DNA of 64,000 nt. Origin: CAXTEJ01 sp964243295 (lineage in GTDB: Bacteria > Actinomycetota > Actinomycetes > Actinomycetales > Angustibacteraceae). The translations under genes were made by a program, and so were the position numbers. Below the pieces are notes generated by a model that was not told the origin of the DNA, made no database searches, and saw only the letters and a program-made list of their open reading frames with translations. Positions within the stretch are counted from its first letter, which is position 1. Every line of letters starts with the position of its first letter. Below are positions 8,692-17,975 of the stretch, in pieces. The stretch covers positions 62,001 to 126,000 of the forward strand of contig CAXTEJ010000001.1 of assembly GCA_964243295.1 (NCBI GenBank), read 5' to 3'.

Positions 8692-9288
8692 TCAGAGCGG
8701 CAGCAGCCGGTGCAGCACGCCCTTGGTGGTGGCCCCGAGCCGGTAGGACTGCACCAGATAGGAGCCGCAGACGATGTTGGCGCCCGCGAGCAGCGGGACC
8801 GCGTACTGCGACACCCGCTGACGGCGCTGCCACTTCGCGATCCGCTTCGGCGTGCTGGGCGTCGGGAGGGTGGCGTCCTTGACCTCGATCACCTCGCCGC
8901 GCTCGTGCGCCTGCTCGGCGAGCTTGCCGATGCGGCCGCCGCTGAACGCGGCGAACGCCGTCGCGACCGCCCCCGCCACGGCGATCGCGGCCTTGAGCGA
9001 CCCGACCGTGCCGTAGCCCTCCTGCAGTGCCACCCGGTTGCTGCTCACCGCGGTCAGCTGGGCGCCTGCGACGAGCGTCGCGGCGATGCCGGCCCACTCC
9101 ACGGGGGCGAACCGGCTCCACGCCGAGCTGGCGACCCGGATGCGGTCGATGCCCTGCGTCAGGTCGGCGCCGGACTTGTTGACGCCGGCGACACCCATCA
9201 CCGCACCGCCGAACCACAGCGCCGATCCCAGGTCGTGGGCGGCCTGCATCACGACGTGGTTGTCGTTCGAGCTCGAGGGTGTACCCAT
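8692..9288 (-). CDS. Conserved hypothetical membrane protein
   Basis: A 198-residue protein not recognised as a named family. Hydrophobic stretches occur near residues 18-33 (ALWFGGAVMGVAGV), 60-80 (WAGIAATLVAGAQL), 92-110 (LKAAIAVAGAVATAFAAF) and 165-182 (VPLLAGANIVCGSYLV), suggesting about four membrane helices, with a charged loop (EQAHERGEVIEVKD) between the last two. ATG at 9288 is preceded by GAAGGGA; upstream in-frame starts run into the neighbouring E2 gene. It is transcribed alone, converging on the DHA2 gene across a strong terminator. Confidence 0.72.
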   Translation of the reverse strand: MGTPSSSNDNHVVMQAAHDLGSALWFGGAVMGVAGVNKSGADLTQGIDRIRVASSAWSRFAPVEWAGIAATLVAGAQLTAVSSNRVALQEGYGTVGSLKAAIAVAGAVATAFAAFSGGRIGKLAEQAHERGEVIEVKDATLPTPSTPKRIAKWQRRQRVSQYAVPLLAGANIVCGSYLVQSYRLGATTKGVLHRLLPL

Positions 9289-9398
9289 GAAAAGTTCCCT
9301 TCGTCGAGGACGCCGGCAGCGCGCGCAGCGGGCGTAGCCCACCGGGTACCCGCTGCACCCGTGCTCACGCCCGCCACCGCGGCGCGTGAGATCGACGA

Positions 9399-10892
9399 TC
9401 AGGCCCAGAGCAGCGCGCGCTCCGGCCGCTCGAGCAGGGCCGCGACGTCGGCCAGGAACCGGCTGCCGAGGTCGCCGTCGACCATGCGGTGGTCGAAGCC
9501 CAGCGCCAGCGTCGTGACCTCGCGGGCCACGACCTTTCCCTTGCGCACCCACGGCCGAGGCCCGATCGAGCCCAGGGCGAGGATCGCGGCCTGGCCGGGC
9601 GGCAGGATCGGGGTGCCGGTGTCAACGCCGAACACGCCGACGTTGGTGATCGTCAGCGTGCCGTCGGCGAGGTCGGCCGGCGGCGTGCGCCCCTCGCGGG
9701 CGGTCGTGGTGAGCGTCTGCAGCGCCTCGGCCAGCTCGCGCAGGTCGAGGGAGTCGGCGTCCTTGACGTTGGGCACGACGAGGCCACGGGGGGTGGCCGC
9801 GGCGATGCCGAGGTTGACGTAGTGCTTGACGACGATCTCGCCCGCTGCCTCGTCCCACGACGCGTTGACGCCCGGGTTGCGGCGCACCGCGACCAGCAGG
9901 GCCTTCGCCACCAGCAGCAGCGGCGACACCTTGACCCCCGTCATCGCCGGGTCGTCGCGCAGCCGCCGCACCAGCCTCATCGTGCGGGTCACGTCGACGG
10001 TGACGAACTCGGTGACGTGCGGCGCCGTGAACGCGCTCTCGACCATCGCCTGCGCGGTGGCCTTGCGCACGCCCTTGACCGGCACCCGCGTCTCGCGCGC
10101 CCCGGTCCGGCTGCGCGCCGCTCCCCCCGGCTCGGACGACGGCAACGGGGTCGCCGCCGCACCTGCCCGCAGCACGTCCTCACGGCTCACGGTGCCCAGC
10201 GGTCCCGTGGCGACCAGGCCGTGCAGGTCAACGCCGAGCTCGCGCGCCAGCTTGCGCACGGGCGGCTTGGCGAGCACGCGGGCGCGCTCACCTCCGGCAG
10301 CCGGCGCCCCGGCGTCCGCGGGAGCGACCGGGACGTGCGGGCGCCGGTGGGGCGCCGGGTGCGGTGCCTCCGCCTCCTCGGCGAGGCGCTGCTCGACGAT
10401 GCGGCCGACCTCGAAGCCGCCGTGCCGCTGCGGCTTGACGGGGTTCTCGGCGAGCGAGTCGACGTTGGCGCGCCGGGGCCGGCGCACGGCCGTGGTGGTG
10501 CGGGGGCCGTAGCCGACGAGCACCGAGGTGCGCCCGCCCGGCGCGGGGCCGCCGATCAGCCCCGGCTCGACCGGGACGTCGGCCGGCGCCACGGTGACGG
10601 CCGTGGCGTCGGGCCCGACGCCGGGCAGCGCTGCGGCACCCGACGACGCACCGGCGGACACCGTGATGATCGGCGCACCGACGTCGACGGTGGCGCCCGC
10701 CGCGGCGAGCAGCTCGACGACCGTGCCGGCGTACGGCGAGGGCAGCTCGACGAGCGACTTGGCGGTCTCGATCTCGACGAGCACGTCGTTGACGCGGACG
10801 ACGTCACCGGGCGCCACGAGCCAGCGGACGATCTCGGCCTCGGTGAGGCCCTCGCCGGCGTCCGGCATGCGGAAGGTCTGCACGGACCTCAT
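9399..10892 (-). CDS. 2-oxoacid dehydrogenase E2 (dihydrolipoamide acyltransferase)
   Basis: A 497-residue E2 core subunit that moves the acyl group from E1 via lipoate to CoA. Domains: one lipoyl domain (residues 5-80, lipoylated K45 in EIETAKSLVE), a peripheral-subunit-binding domain (about 205-240, VRKLARELGVDLHGLVATGPLGTVSREDVL) and the catalytic domain (about 270-497) with the GFDHRMVDG active site, His near residue 468. Long Ala/Pro/Gly linkers separate them. It is the third gene of the E1alpha-E1beta-E2 operon and closest to actinobacterial branched-chain (BkdC-like) E2s, but pyruvate cannot be excluded; no E3 is present here. ATG at 10892 is chosen over GTG at 10904, which sits on its own GAGG box. 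Confidence 0.9.
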   Translation of the reverse strand: MRSVQTFRMPDAGEGLTEAEIVRWLVAPGDVVRVNDVLVEIETAKSLVELPSPYAGTVVELLAAAGATVDVGAPIITVSAGASSGAAALPGVGPDATAVTVAPADVPVEPGLIGGPAPGGRTSVLVGYGPRTTTAVRRPRRANVDSLAENPVKPQRHGGFEVGRIVEQRLAEEAEAPHPAPHRRPHVPVAPADAGAPAAGGERARVLAKPPVRKLARELGVDLHGLVATGPLGTVSREDVLRAGAAATPLPSSEPGGAARSRTGARETRVPVKGVRKATAQAMVESAFTAPHVTEFVTVDVTRTMRLVRRLRDDPAMTGVKVSPLLLVAKALLVAVRRNPGVNASWDEAAGEIVVKHYVNLGIAAATPRGLVVPNVKDADSLDLRELAEALQTLTTTAREGRTPPADLADGTLTITNVGVFGVDTGTPILPPGQAAILALGSIGPRPWVRKGKVVAREVTTLALGFDHRMVDGDLGSRFLADVAALLERPERALLWA

Positions 10893-10905
10893 GTCGGCCG
10901 CCACC

Positions 10906-11889
10906 TCAGTGCGCCAGCGAGCGGTCGACGGCGTCGAGCACCCGGTCGAGGTCGGGGAGGTAGTCCTCCTCGAGCTTGCTCGCGGGGTAGGGGACGTCGT
11001 ATCCCCCGACCCGCAGCACCGGCGCCTCGAGGCTGTAGAAGCAGCGCTCGCTGATGCGGGCGGCGATCTCGGCGCCGAGGCCGAGGAACGTCGGCGCCTC
11101 GTGCACGACGACCAGCCGGCCGGTGCGCTCGACGCTGGCGACGAGGGTGTCGACGTCCAGCGGCGAGAGCGTGCGCAGGTCGACGACCTCGAGGCTGCGC
11201 CCCTCCTGCTCGGCGGCCGTGGCGGCCTCGAGGCAGGTCTTCACCATCGGCCCGTACGCGGCGAGCGTGAGGTCGCTGCCCGCGCGGACGACGCGCGCCT
11301 GGTGCAGCGGCATCGCGTCGGCGACCGTCATGCCGGCGGGCAGCTCGGCCTTCTCCCAGTAGCGCCGCTTGGGCTCGTAGAAGATGACCGGGTCGTCGCT
11401 GGCGATGGCCTGCTGGATCATGAAGTGCGCGTCGACGGGGTCGGCGCAGGCGACGACCCGCAGGCCCGCGGTGTGGGCGAAGTAGGTCTCGTTGCTCTCG
11501 CTGTGGTGCTCGACCGCGCCGATGCCGCCGCCGACCGGGATGCGGATGACGACCGGCAGCGCGACCTTGCCGCGCGAGCGGGCCCGCATCTTGGCCAGCT
11601 GGCTGACGATCTGGTCGAAGGCGGGGTAGACGAAGCCGTCGAACTGGATCTCGCACACCGGCCGGTAGCCGCGCATGGCCAGGCCGATGGCGGTGCCGAT
11701 GATGCCGGACTCTGCCAGCGGGGTGTCGATGACGCGGTGCTCGCCGAAGTCCTTGGCGAGGCCGTCGGTGACGCGGAAGACGCCGCCGAGGGTGCCGATG
11801 TCCTCGCCCATGAGCAGGACCTTCGGGTCGGCCTCCATCGCGGTGCGCAGCCCGGAGTTGATGGCCTTGGCCAGCGTGACGGCGGTCAT
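10906..11889 (-). CDS. 2-oxoacid dehydrogenase E1 component, beta subunit
   Basis: A 327-residue transketolase-like E1beta, the usual length. The signature LMGEDIGTLGGVFRVTDGL is followed by DTPLAESGIIGTAIGLAMRGYRPVCEIQFDGF, the core of the TPP-binding interface formed with E1alpha, then GGGIGAVEHHSESNETYF and the C-terminal transketolase domain (SDLTLAAYGPMV, VVHEAPTFLGLGAEI). It decarboxylates the 2-oxoacid jointly with E1alpha. ATG at 11889 overlaps the E1alpha stop (ATGA), and the stop lies 13 bases before the E2 start, so all three are translated from one message. Confidence 0.93.
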   Translation of the reverse strand: MTAVTLAKAINSGLRTAMEADPKVLLMGEDIGTLGGVFRVTDGLAKDFGEHRVIDTPLAESGIIGTAIGLAMRGYRPVCEIQFDGFVYPAFDQIVSQLAKMRARSRGKVALPVVIRIPVGGGIGAVEHHSESNETYFAHTAGLRVVACADPVDAHFMIQQAIASDDPVIFYEPKRRYWEKAELPAGMTVADAMPLHQARVVRAGSDLTLAAYGPMVKTCLEAATAAEQEGRSLEVVDLRTLSPLDVDTLVASVERTGRLVVVHEAPTFLGLGAEIAARISERCFYSLEAPVLRVGGYDVPYPASKLEEDYLPDLDRVLDAVDRSLAH

Positions 11890-13058
11890 GAGCGGGCCTG
11901 CTCGGAGAGGAACGACTCGTGGTAGGCGGCGAGCTCGGCGCGCTCGAGCTCGACCAGCGGGTGCTCGTCGGCGTAGACGTGGGCGAACATCGCGTCGGGC
12001 TCGGGGTCGGGCAGCGCGAGGCACGCCGCGCGCAGCCGGGTGGCGAGCTCGTCGGCCTCGCGGTCGACCGAGCCGAAGAAGTCGTCGTCGCCGGCGCCGG
12101 AGTCGACCAGGTGGGTGCGCAGCCGCACGATCGGGTCGCGGTCCTTCCACACCTCGACCTCGGCGGCGACGCGGTAGCGCGTCGGGTCGTCGGACGTGGT
12201 GTGGGCGCCCATCCGGTAAGTGAAGGCCTCGATCATCGACGGCCCGCTGCCGCTGCGGGCGCGCTCGAGCGCCGCGCGCGTCACCGCGTAGACGGCGATG
12301 ACGTCGTTGCCGTCGACCCGCACGCCGGGGATGCCGAACCCGTGGGCGCGGCGGTGCAGCGGGATGGTGGTCTGCCGGTCGTTGGGCTCGCTGATCGCCC
12401 ACTGGTTGTTCTGGCAGAAGAAGACGACGGGCGCGTGCTGGACGCTCGCGAAGACGAACGCCTCGTTGACGTCGCCCTGCGCGGTGGCGCCGTCGCCGAA
12501 GTAGGCGACCGCGGCGGCGTCGCGGGTGGGGTCGCCGGTGCCGACGTCCCCGTCGCGCTGGATGCCCATGGCGTAGCCGGTGGCGTGCAGCGTCTGGGCG
12601 CCGATGACGATCGTGTAGAGCGCGATGTTGCGCTCGGCGGGGTCCCAGCCGCCGTGGTGGACGCCGCGGAACAGCCCGAGCAGGTTGACCGGGTCGACGC
12701 CCTTGCACCACGCGACGCCGTGCTCGCGGTAGGTGGGGAACGCGTGGTCCTGGGGCAGCAGGGCCCGTCCCGAGCCGATCTGGGCGGCCTCCTGGCCGAG
12801 CAGGCTGGCCCAGATGCCGAGCTCGCCCTGGCGCTGCAGCGCGGTGGCCTCCGAGTCGACCCGGCGGATGAGCACCAGGTCGCGGTAGAAGCCCCGAAGG
12901 TCCTGCGCGCCGAGGTGCGCGGCGTACGGGGAGTACTCGGGGTGCTCGACCCGCTGGCCGTCCGGGGTGAGCAGCTGGATCAGGTGGGGGCCGCCGTCGA
13001 CGGTGCTGACCACCTCGCGCTCGCGCACGACCTCACCTCCGACTCCGTCGTCGGTCAT
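11886..13058 (-). CDS. 2-oxoacid dehydrogenase E1 component, alpha subunit
   Basis: A 390-residue E1alpha. The thiamine-diphosphate motif is clear: YFGDGATAQGDVNEAF, ending in FFCQNNQWAIS about 30 residues later. The phosphorylation-loop-like stretch YRMGAHTTSDDPTRYR is also typical of branched-chain E1alpha, and the N-terminus (about 45 residues) ahead of the catalytic fold resembles BkdA proteins. Substrate is most likely branched-chain 2-oxoacids, less likely pyruvate. First gene of the operon. ATG at 13058 is preceded by AGGAGAGG, much better than upstream alternatives. Bases 13059-13281 show no gene. Confidence 0.92.
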   Translation of the reverse strand: MTDDGVGGEVVREREVVSTVDGGPHLIQLLTPDGQRVEHPEYSPYAAHLGAQDLRGFYRDLVLIRRVDSEATALQRQGELGIWASLLGQEAAQIGSGRALLPQDHAFPTYREHGVAWCKGVDPVNLLGLFRGVHHGGWDPAERNIALYTIVIGAQTLHATGYAMGIQRDGDVGTGDPTRDAAAVAYFGDGATAQGDVNEAFVFASVQHAPVVFFCQNNQWAISEPNDRQTTIPLHRRAHGFGIPGVRVDGNDVIAVYAVTRAALERARSGSGPSMIEAFTYRMGAHTTSDDPTRYRVAAEVEVWKDRDPIVRLRTHLVDSGAGDDDFFGSVDREADELATRLRAACLALPDPEPDAMFAHVYADEHPLVELERAELAAYHESFLSEQARS

Positions 13059-13281
13059 GGTGCCTCTCCTTCGCGCCGTCCGTCCCGGAGGTCGTCCGGG
13101 ACGAAGCTGACTGCCGTGGGCCCCCGTCACCCACGCGGTCGGCGCGGCGACGGGCGGCGCGGGCGGCACTGCGGTGTGCGGGTGCGGCGCCGCGCTGGGC
13201 CCAACGTACCGGGCGGGCGGCCGTCGGTGCCGCAGACCCGGTGGGTCGCCGGAGCCTGCCGCTGCGCCGGGTGGCGCCGGC

Positions 13282-14955
13282 TCAGGCCCGCAGGGCGGGG
13301 CGCGCGACCAGCGTGGCCGGCGCCAGCCACACGCCGGTCGATGCCCACGAGGGCGTGAACGCGACGGCGAGCTCGCGGGTGCTGAACCAGGCTGACCGTA
13401 CCTCGGACGTCGGCTCGACGGGCGCCGGGGTGGGCACCGGGACGGGCACCGGGACCGTCGGGTCGACCGGCGGGACGGTGGGGTCGACCGGCGGGACGGT
13501 GGGGTCCACCGGCGGGACGGTGGGGTCCACCGGCGGGATCGTCGGGTCCACCGGCGGGACGGTCGGGTCCACCGGCGGGACCGTCGGGTCCACCGGCGGG
13601 ATCGTCGGGTCCACCGGCGGCACGGTCGGGTCCACCGGCGGGACCGTCGGGTCCACCGGCGGGACAGTGGGCGTGGGCGTCGGGTCGGTGGGCACCGGCG
13701 TGGGCGTCGGGTCGGTCGGCACCGGCGTCGGCTCTGTGGGTACCGGCGTGGGCGTCGGGTCGGTCGGCGTCGGCGTCGGCGTCGGCTCGGTCGGGGTCGG
13801 GGTCGGCACGGGGGTCGTCGGGCCCGTGGTCGGTCCGGGCGTCGGCGGCGCGGTCGTGGGCGTGGGGTCCGGCGCCGAGACGGCCTGGGACACCTGCGCC
13901 ACCACGGTCGTGGCCGTCACGGCGGCGACGGCCGGGCCGGCCTGCGACATCTCGGTGGTGGCGCTCGACTGCAGCGACGTCGCGCTGACCCACGGGGCGC
14001 CGACCGCCTGCAGCGAGGACCGGACGACGGTGGTGACCTGCTCGGTGAGGGCCGGCTCCAGCCGGGCCCGGAACGCGTCGGCGGCTACCTGCGGCACCTG
14101 CGGGTCGTCGGGGGACGCGCCCGCGTCGGTCAGCGCCTGGGCCGCGGCGAGTGCCGCACCCGCCGCGTCGCTGACGGCGGCACGCACCGCGGGCTCGATC
14201 TGGCTCGCGACGGCGTCGCTGACGGCGTCACGGTCCTCGTTCATGACGCCGGTGGCGAGCACGCGGTCGACGGCGCTCGACAGCACGCGGGTGGCGCGCT
14301 CGGCCACCTGCGGCTGCAGGTCGCCCACCACGACGGGCGCGGACGACGGCATGGGGGCGGGCGCCGAGGTCGTCGGCTGGGCAGACGTGGGCGACGGCGC
14401 GGGGACGACGGGGACCGGCAGCGACGGCTGCGGCACCGTGGGGATGGTCGGCAGGGGCGACGGCGAGCCGGTGGGAGCCGGAACCGTCGGCGACGGGCCC
14501 GGAACAGGCGCTGATGGGCCGGCCGGCGGCACCGGCGTGGTAGGCGACGACGGCACCGGGAACGGGGAGAAGGTCGCGCCCGGCGTGGGTGCACCCGTGG
14601 TCGGCGAGGCTGCCGGAGAGCCGGAACCGGTCGGCAGGCCGTTCGGGCCCGCAGGCGTGCCGCCGGTCGGGGTGCCACCCGAGCCCGGGGTCTGACCACC
14701 GGGCGAGGTGGGGGGTCGTGCGGCCGGGCCCGCCGGCGCGGCGCCGATCGCGCGGACGACGGGAGGCTCGGCGAGCTGCCTGCCGCCCTGCTCGGGCCCG
14801 CCGGCACCGGGCACGCCCGCGGGGAAGCCGAGCAGCACCACCCCGGTGAGGGTGAGGGAGGAGACGGCGGCGGCCGCCACGGCCGGGCCGCCGGAGCGGC
14901 TGGTCGAGCGGGGGGCACGGCGACGGCGCGCTCCGCCGGCGGGTGGGCTCGCCAT
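13282..14955 (-). CDS. Proline-rich membrane-anchored or secreted protein with VDPTVPP repeats
   Basis: A 557-residue low-complexity protein of unknown function. A basic N-terminus (RRRRAPRSTSR) precedes one hydrophobic segment at about residues 25-46, a signal anchor or uncleaved signal peptide. Next comes a Pro/Thr/Ser/Gly-rich region (55-205), an Ala-rich, probably helical domain (about 210-350) without recognisable motifs, then a TPTPTPTDPT tract and ten copies of VDPT[VI]PP. The C-terminal ~40 residues are again non-repetitive. The layout suggests a cell-wall-spanning stalk. GGAGG lies 6 bp before the ATG. It is transcribed alone; bases 14956-15207 upstream show no gene. Confidence 0.75.
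   Translation of the reverse strand: MASPPAGGARRRRAPRSTSRSGGPAVAAAAVSSLTLTGVVLLGFPAGVPGAGGPEQGGRQLAEPPVVRAIGAAPAGPAARPPTSPGGQTPGSGGTPTGGTPAGPNGLPTGSGSPAASPTTGAPTPGATFSPFPVPSSPTTPVPPAGPSAPVPGPSPTVPAPTGSPSPLPTIPTVPQPSLPVPVVPAPSPTSAQPTTSAPAPMPSSAPVVVGDLQPQVAERATRVLSSAVDRVLATGVMNEDRDAVSDAVASQIEPAVRAAVSDAAGAALAAAQALTDAGASPDDPQVPQVAADAFRARLEPALTEQVTTVVRSSLQAVGAPWVSATSLQSSATTEMSQAGPAVAAVTATTVVAQVSQAVSAPDPTPTTAPPTPGPTTGPTTPVPTPTPTEPTPTPTPTDPTPTPVPTEPTPVPTDPTPTPVPTDPTPTPTVPPVDPTVPPVDPTVPPVDPTIPPVDPTVPPVDPTVPPVDPTIPPVDPTVPPVDPTVPPVDPTVPPVDPTVPVPVPVPTPAPVEPTSEVRSAWFSTRELAVAFTPSWASTGVWLAPATLVARPALRA
13460..13669. repeat. Ten 21-bp tandem repeats coding VDPT[VI]PP
   Basis: Ten contiguous near-identical 21-bp units (GGGTCcACCGGCGGGAcsGT plus one base on the + strand) encode the heptads on the minus strand. 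Units differ at one to three positions, mainly the Val/Ile codon. Being in-frame multiples, copy-number change would alter stalk length without frameshift. Confidence 0.9.
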
Positions 14956-15207
14956 CGTGCACCTCCGTCATGTCGTCGTGTCGTGTGGTCACCGCGGCGC
15001 TGCGGCGTCGTGCTCGTCGTGGTGCAGGCCAACCGGCGCCGTGCTGTCGGCGCGGTCCCGTGCGGTCCGTGAAGATGGTCCCGGTCGCCCGAGGTCGCAC
15101 CGCTTCGCGCTCTATCGGCAACCCAGTGCGTCTACTTGACTGCGTAGCGTCACCGCGCTGAAGATCAGCGTACGGCTCGTCGCGGAGCAGCACATGACCA
15201 GTCCGGA

Positions 15208-16413
15208 CTAGTCACCCGACTGGCCGCCGACGAGTGCCTGGGCCGGTGCCTGCGGCGCCGACGACCGCCCGGCCGGGCGGGCTTCGAGCGGAGCGGCGGC
15301 GTCCTCACGCGGGGGGCCGGCGAGGTCGAGCGCCGACGCGGCGACCTCGAGCAGCCGGTCGTTCGCCGCCGACTCACCGATGGTGACGCGGACACCGTCG
15401 ACGCCGTACGGGCGCACCGACAGGCCGGCGTCCTCGAACCGGGCCGCGAGCGCCGGGGTGGCTGCGCCGACCGGGAAGTAGACGAAGTTGGCCTGCGACT
15501 CGGGCAGCAGCCAGCCCTGGGCGCGCAGGCCGTCCAGCACCCGGGTGCGCTGCACGACGAGCGCCTCGACGCGCTCGGCGAGCTCGTCGGCGGCAGCGAG
15601 CGAGGCCAGGGCGGCGTCCTGGGCGACGACCGAGACGCCGAAGGGGACGGCGGTCTTGCGCAGCGCCGCGGCGACGGGCGGGTGGGCGACGGCGTAGCCG
15701 ACCCGCAGCCCCGCGAGGCCGTACGCCTTGGAGAAGGTGCGCAGGACGACGACGTTCGGGTGGGCCCGGTGCAGGGCGAGCGCGTCAGGGGCGTCGGGGT
15801 CGCGCACGAACTCGGTGTAGGCCTCGTCGATGACCACGACGACGTCGGGCGGGACCGCCGCGAGCAGCTCGTCGAGCTCGTCGGCGTGCACCGCCGGCCC
15901 GGTCGGGTTGTTCGGCGTGCACACCAGCACCAGGCGGGTGCGCTCGGTGACCGCGGCGGCCATGGCACGCAGGTCGTGCCGGCCGTCGGCCGCGAGCGGC
16001 ACGGGCACGCCCGTCGCACCCGACACCTGCACGACGATCGGGTAGGCCTCGAACGAGCGCCACGGGTGGACGACCTCGTCGCCGACCCCGCTGGTCGCCG
16101 CGACGATCTGCGACAGCACGCCGACGCTGCCCGTGCCGGCCACCACGTGGTCGGCGGAGACACCGAGGTGCTCGGCGACCGCTGCGGTGAGGGCGCTCGA
16201 CATCATGTCGGGGTAGCGGTTCATGCGGGTGGCTGCGGCTGCCACGACCTCGACCACGGCCGGCAGCGGCGGGTAGGGGTTCTCGTTCGACGACAGCTTG
16301 TAGGCCACGAGACCGTCGCGCAGCTGCGGGGGGCGGCCGGGCGCGTACGCCGGCACCGCGTCCAGGGCCGCCCGCACTCGCACCGGCGACGGCGGATCTG
16401 CGTGCACGCTCAC
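15208..16413 (-). CDS. Histidinol-phosphate / aromatic amino acid aminotransferase
   Basis: A PLP-dependent fold-type I aminotransferase of about 401 residues. Motifs: SSNENPYPP (substrate loop), AGTGSVGVLSQI (PLP phosphate region), CTPNNPTGP, D196 in VVIDEAYTEF and the Schiff-base lysine K229 in RTFSKAYGLAGLRVGY. WRSFEAYPI favours the actinobacterial Pat/HisC2 aromatic aminotransferase branch over housekeeping HisC, and it is not in a his operon. The last ~35 residues are a Pro/Ala-rich tail. Start is weakly defined: GTG at 16413 or GTG at 16407, the latter with AGGTGA just upstream; both precede the conserved region by about 30 residues. Confidence 0.86.
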   Translation of the reverse strand: MSVHADPPSPVRVRAALDAVPAYAPGRPPQLRDGLVAYKLSSNENPYPPLPAVVEVVAAAATRMNRYPDMMSSALTAAVAEHLGVSADHVVAGTGSVGVLSQIVAATSGVGDEVVHPWRSFEAYPIVVQVSGATGVPVPLAADGRHDLRAMAAAVTERTRLVLVCTPNNPTGPAVHADELDELLAAVPPDVVVVIDEAYTEFVRDPDAPDALALHRAHPNVVVLRTFSKAYGLAGLRVGYAVAHPPVAAALRKTAVPFGVSVVAQDAALASLAAADELAERVEALVVQRTRVLDGLRAQGWLLPESQANFVYFPVGAATPALAARFEDAGLSVRPYGVDGVRVTIGESAANDRLLEVAASALDLAGPPREDAAAPLEARPAGRSSAPQAPAQALVGGQSGD

Positions 16414-16501
16414 CTGCCCGAGCGTAGTGGCGGCTGCGGCGCATCGCCGGGGAACAACGCGACCCGTGCGCCGCGCCACTGCTCGACGACGCGATGCGAC
16501 C

Positions 16502-16906
16502 ATGGGGCCCGTGCGCCTCGTGATCAAGGTCGTGGTCAACGCGATCGCCATCTGGGTGGCCACGGGCGTCGTGGACGGCGTCCGGGTGAGCGGGCGGACG
16601 ACGGACGGGACCGTCGGCACCGTGACGACCTACCTGGTGCTCGGCGTGCTCTTCGGCTTGGTCAACGCGCTGGTCAAGCCCGTGGTGACGCTGCTGGCGT
16701 TCCCGTTCACCGTGCTGACGCTGGGGCTGGTCACCTTCGTCGTCAACGCCGCGATGCTGGAGCTGACGGCGTGGCTGTCGGCTCGTACGCCGCTGACGCT
16801 GCACCTCGACGACTTCTGGCCCACCGCCGTCCTTGCCGCGCTGGTCGTGAGCGTCGTCAGCTTCGTGCTGCACCTCGTCGTGCCCGACGGCGGCCGCCGC
16901 GACTGA
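16502..16906 (+). CDS. Phage holin family IV-like small membrane protein
   Basis: A 134-residue integral membrane protein with about four hydrophobic helices. The central GLVNALVKPVVTLLAFPFTVLTLGLVTFVVNAAML matches the widespread bacterial DUF/PF04020 (phage holin superfamily IV) membrane proteins, whose role is unknown despite the name; nothing nearby suggests a prophage. ATG at 16502 is used, though GTG at 16511 (VRLVIKVV) is also possible. It is divergent from the aminotransferase gene. Confidence 0.8.
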   Translation: MGPVRLVIKVVVNAIAIWVATGVVDGVRVSGRTTDGTVGTVTTYLVLGVLFGLVNALVKPVVTLLAFPFTVLTLGLVTFVVNAAMLELTAWLSARTPLTLHLDDFWPTAVLAALVVSVVSFVLHLVVPDGGRRD

Positions 16907-16988
16907 TGCGACGACGGTCGCACCGGACCCTGACGGGCTGAGCGTGGTTCGTGATGCACCGAGCGGACGTCGGTGCCAGCGTGGCTGC

Positions 16989-17975
16989 ATGACGCGATTC
17001 GGCTACACCCTGATGACCGAGCAGGCTCCGCCCAAGCAGCTGGTCGCCGACGCGGCCCGCGCCGAGGCGGCAGGCTTCGACTTCGAGGTCTCCAGCGACC
17101 ACTACTCCCCCTGGCTGGCCGCGCAGGGCCACGCGCCGTACGCCTGGTCGGTGCTGGGCGCGGTCGCGCAGGTGACCGAGCGCGTCGACCTGATGACCTA
17201 CGTGACCTGCCCGACGATTCGCTACCACCCGGCGGTCGTGGCGCAGAAGGCGGCGACCATGCAGCTGCTCAGCGACGGGCGCTTCACGCTCGGCGTGGGT
17301 GCGGGTGAGAACCTCAACGAGCACGTCGTCGGTCACGGCTGGCCGTCGGTGCGGGTGCGCCAGGAGATGCTGGCGGAGGCGCTGGAGATCATCGGCTCGC
17401 TGTTCGACGGCGGCCTGACCGACTACACCGGGGAGCACTTCCGGGTCGAGTCCGCCCGGCTGTGGGACCTGCCCGAGGTGCGGGTGCCGATCGCGGCGGC
17501 GGTCGGTGGCCTCAAGGCCGTCGAGCGGTTCGCCCCGCTGGCCGACCACCTGGTGGCCACCGACCCGGAGGCCGAGCTGGTGCAGGGGTGGGCGCAGCAG
17601 CGCGCGCAGGCCGGCCTGCCGTCGTCCAAGACGATCGGGCAGATCCCGATCAGCTGGGGCACCGACGTCGAGGAGTGCCGCACCCGCGCTCACGAGCAGT
17701 TCCGGTGGTTCGCCGGCGGCTGGGCCGTCAACGCCGACCTGCCCACGACCCACGGCTTCGCGGGCGCCTCGCAGTTCGTGCGCCCCGAGGACGTCGCCGA
17801 GACCATCCCCTGCGGCCCGGACGCCGGGAAGATCGTCGAGGCGGTGTCAGCTTTCATCGACGCCGGGTTCACCGACATCGCCTTGGTGCAGGTCGGCGGC
17901 GACGCCCAGCAGGAGTTCTTCGGGTTCGCCGAGTCCGAGCTGCTGCCCGCGCTGCGCGAGGCGGCCCCGGCGTGA
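16989..17975 (+). CDS. LLM-class F420-dependent oxidoreductase
   Basis: A 328-residue TIM-barrel oxidoreductase of the luciferase-like monooxygenase class, resembling the F420-dependent glucose-6-phosphate dehydrogenase group (TIGR03557-like). Visible landmarks are FDFEVSSDHYSPW, TYVTCPTIRYHPAVVAQKAATM and GRFTLGVGAGENLNEHVVGHGWP, all in the F420-binding half of the barrel, and a C-terminal GFTDIALVQVGGDAQQEF. The true substrate is unclear; many relatives are misnamed as FGD. Cytoplasmic. The ATG lies downstream of a weak ribosome site. The stop overlaps the next GTG start (GTGA), coupling it to a DUF3140 protein. Confidence 0.88.
   Translation: MTRFGYTLMTEQAPPKQLVADAARAEAAGFDFEVSSDHYSPWLAAQGHAPYAWSVLGAVAQVTERVDLMTYVTCPTIRYHPAVVAQKAATMQLLSDGRFTLGVGAGENLNEHVVGHGWPSVRVRQEMLAEALEIIGSLFDGGLTDYTGEHFRVESARLWDLPEVRVPIAAAVGGLKAVERFAPLADHLVATDPEAELVQGWAQQRAQAGLPSSKTIGQIPISWGTDVEECRTRAHEQFRWFAGGWAVNADLPTTHGFAGASQFVRPEDVAETIPCGPDAGKIVEAVSAFIDAGFTDIALVQVGGDAQQEFFGFAESELLPALREAAPA

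Noticed and set aside
13460..13669. CRISPR array
   Set aside because: The regular 21-bp units are contiguous without unique spacers and encode a protein repeat.
16502..16906. Prophage marker (holin)
   Set aside because: The PF04020-type name is historical; no phage genes, integrase or attachment sites are near.
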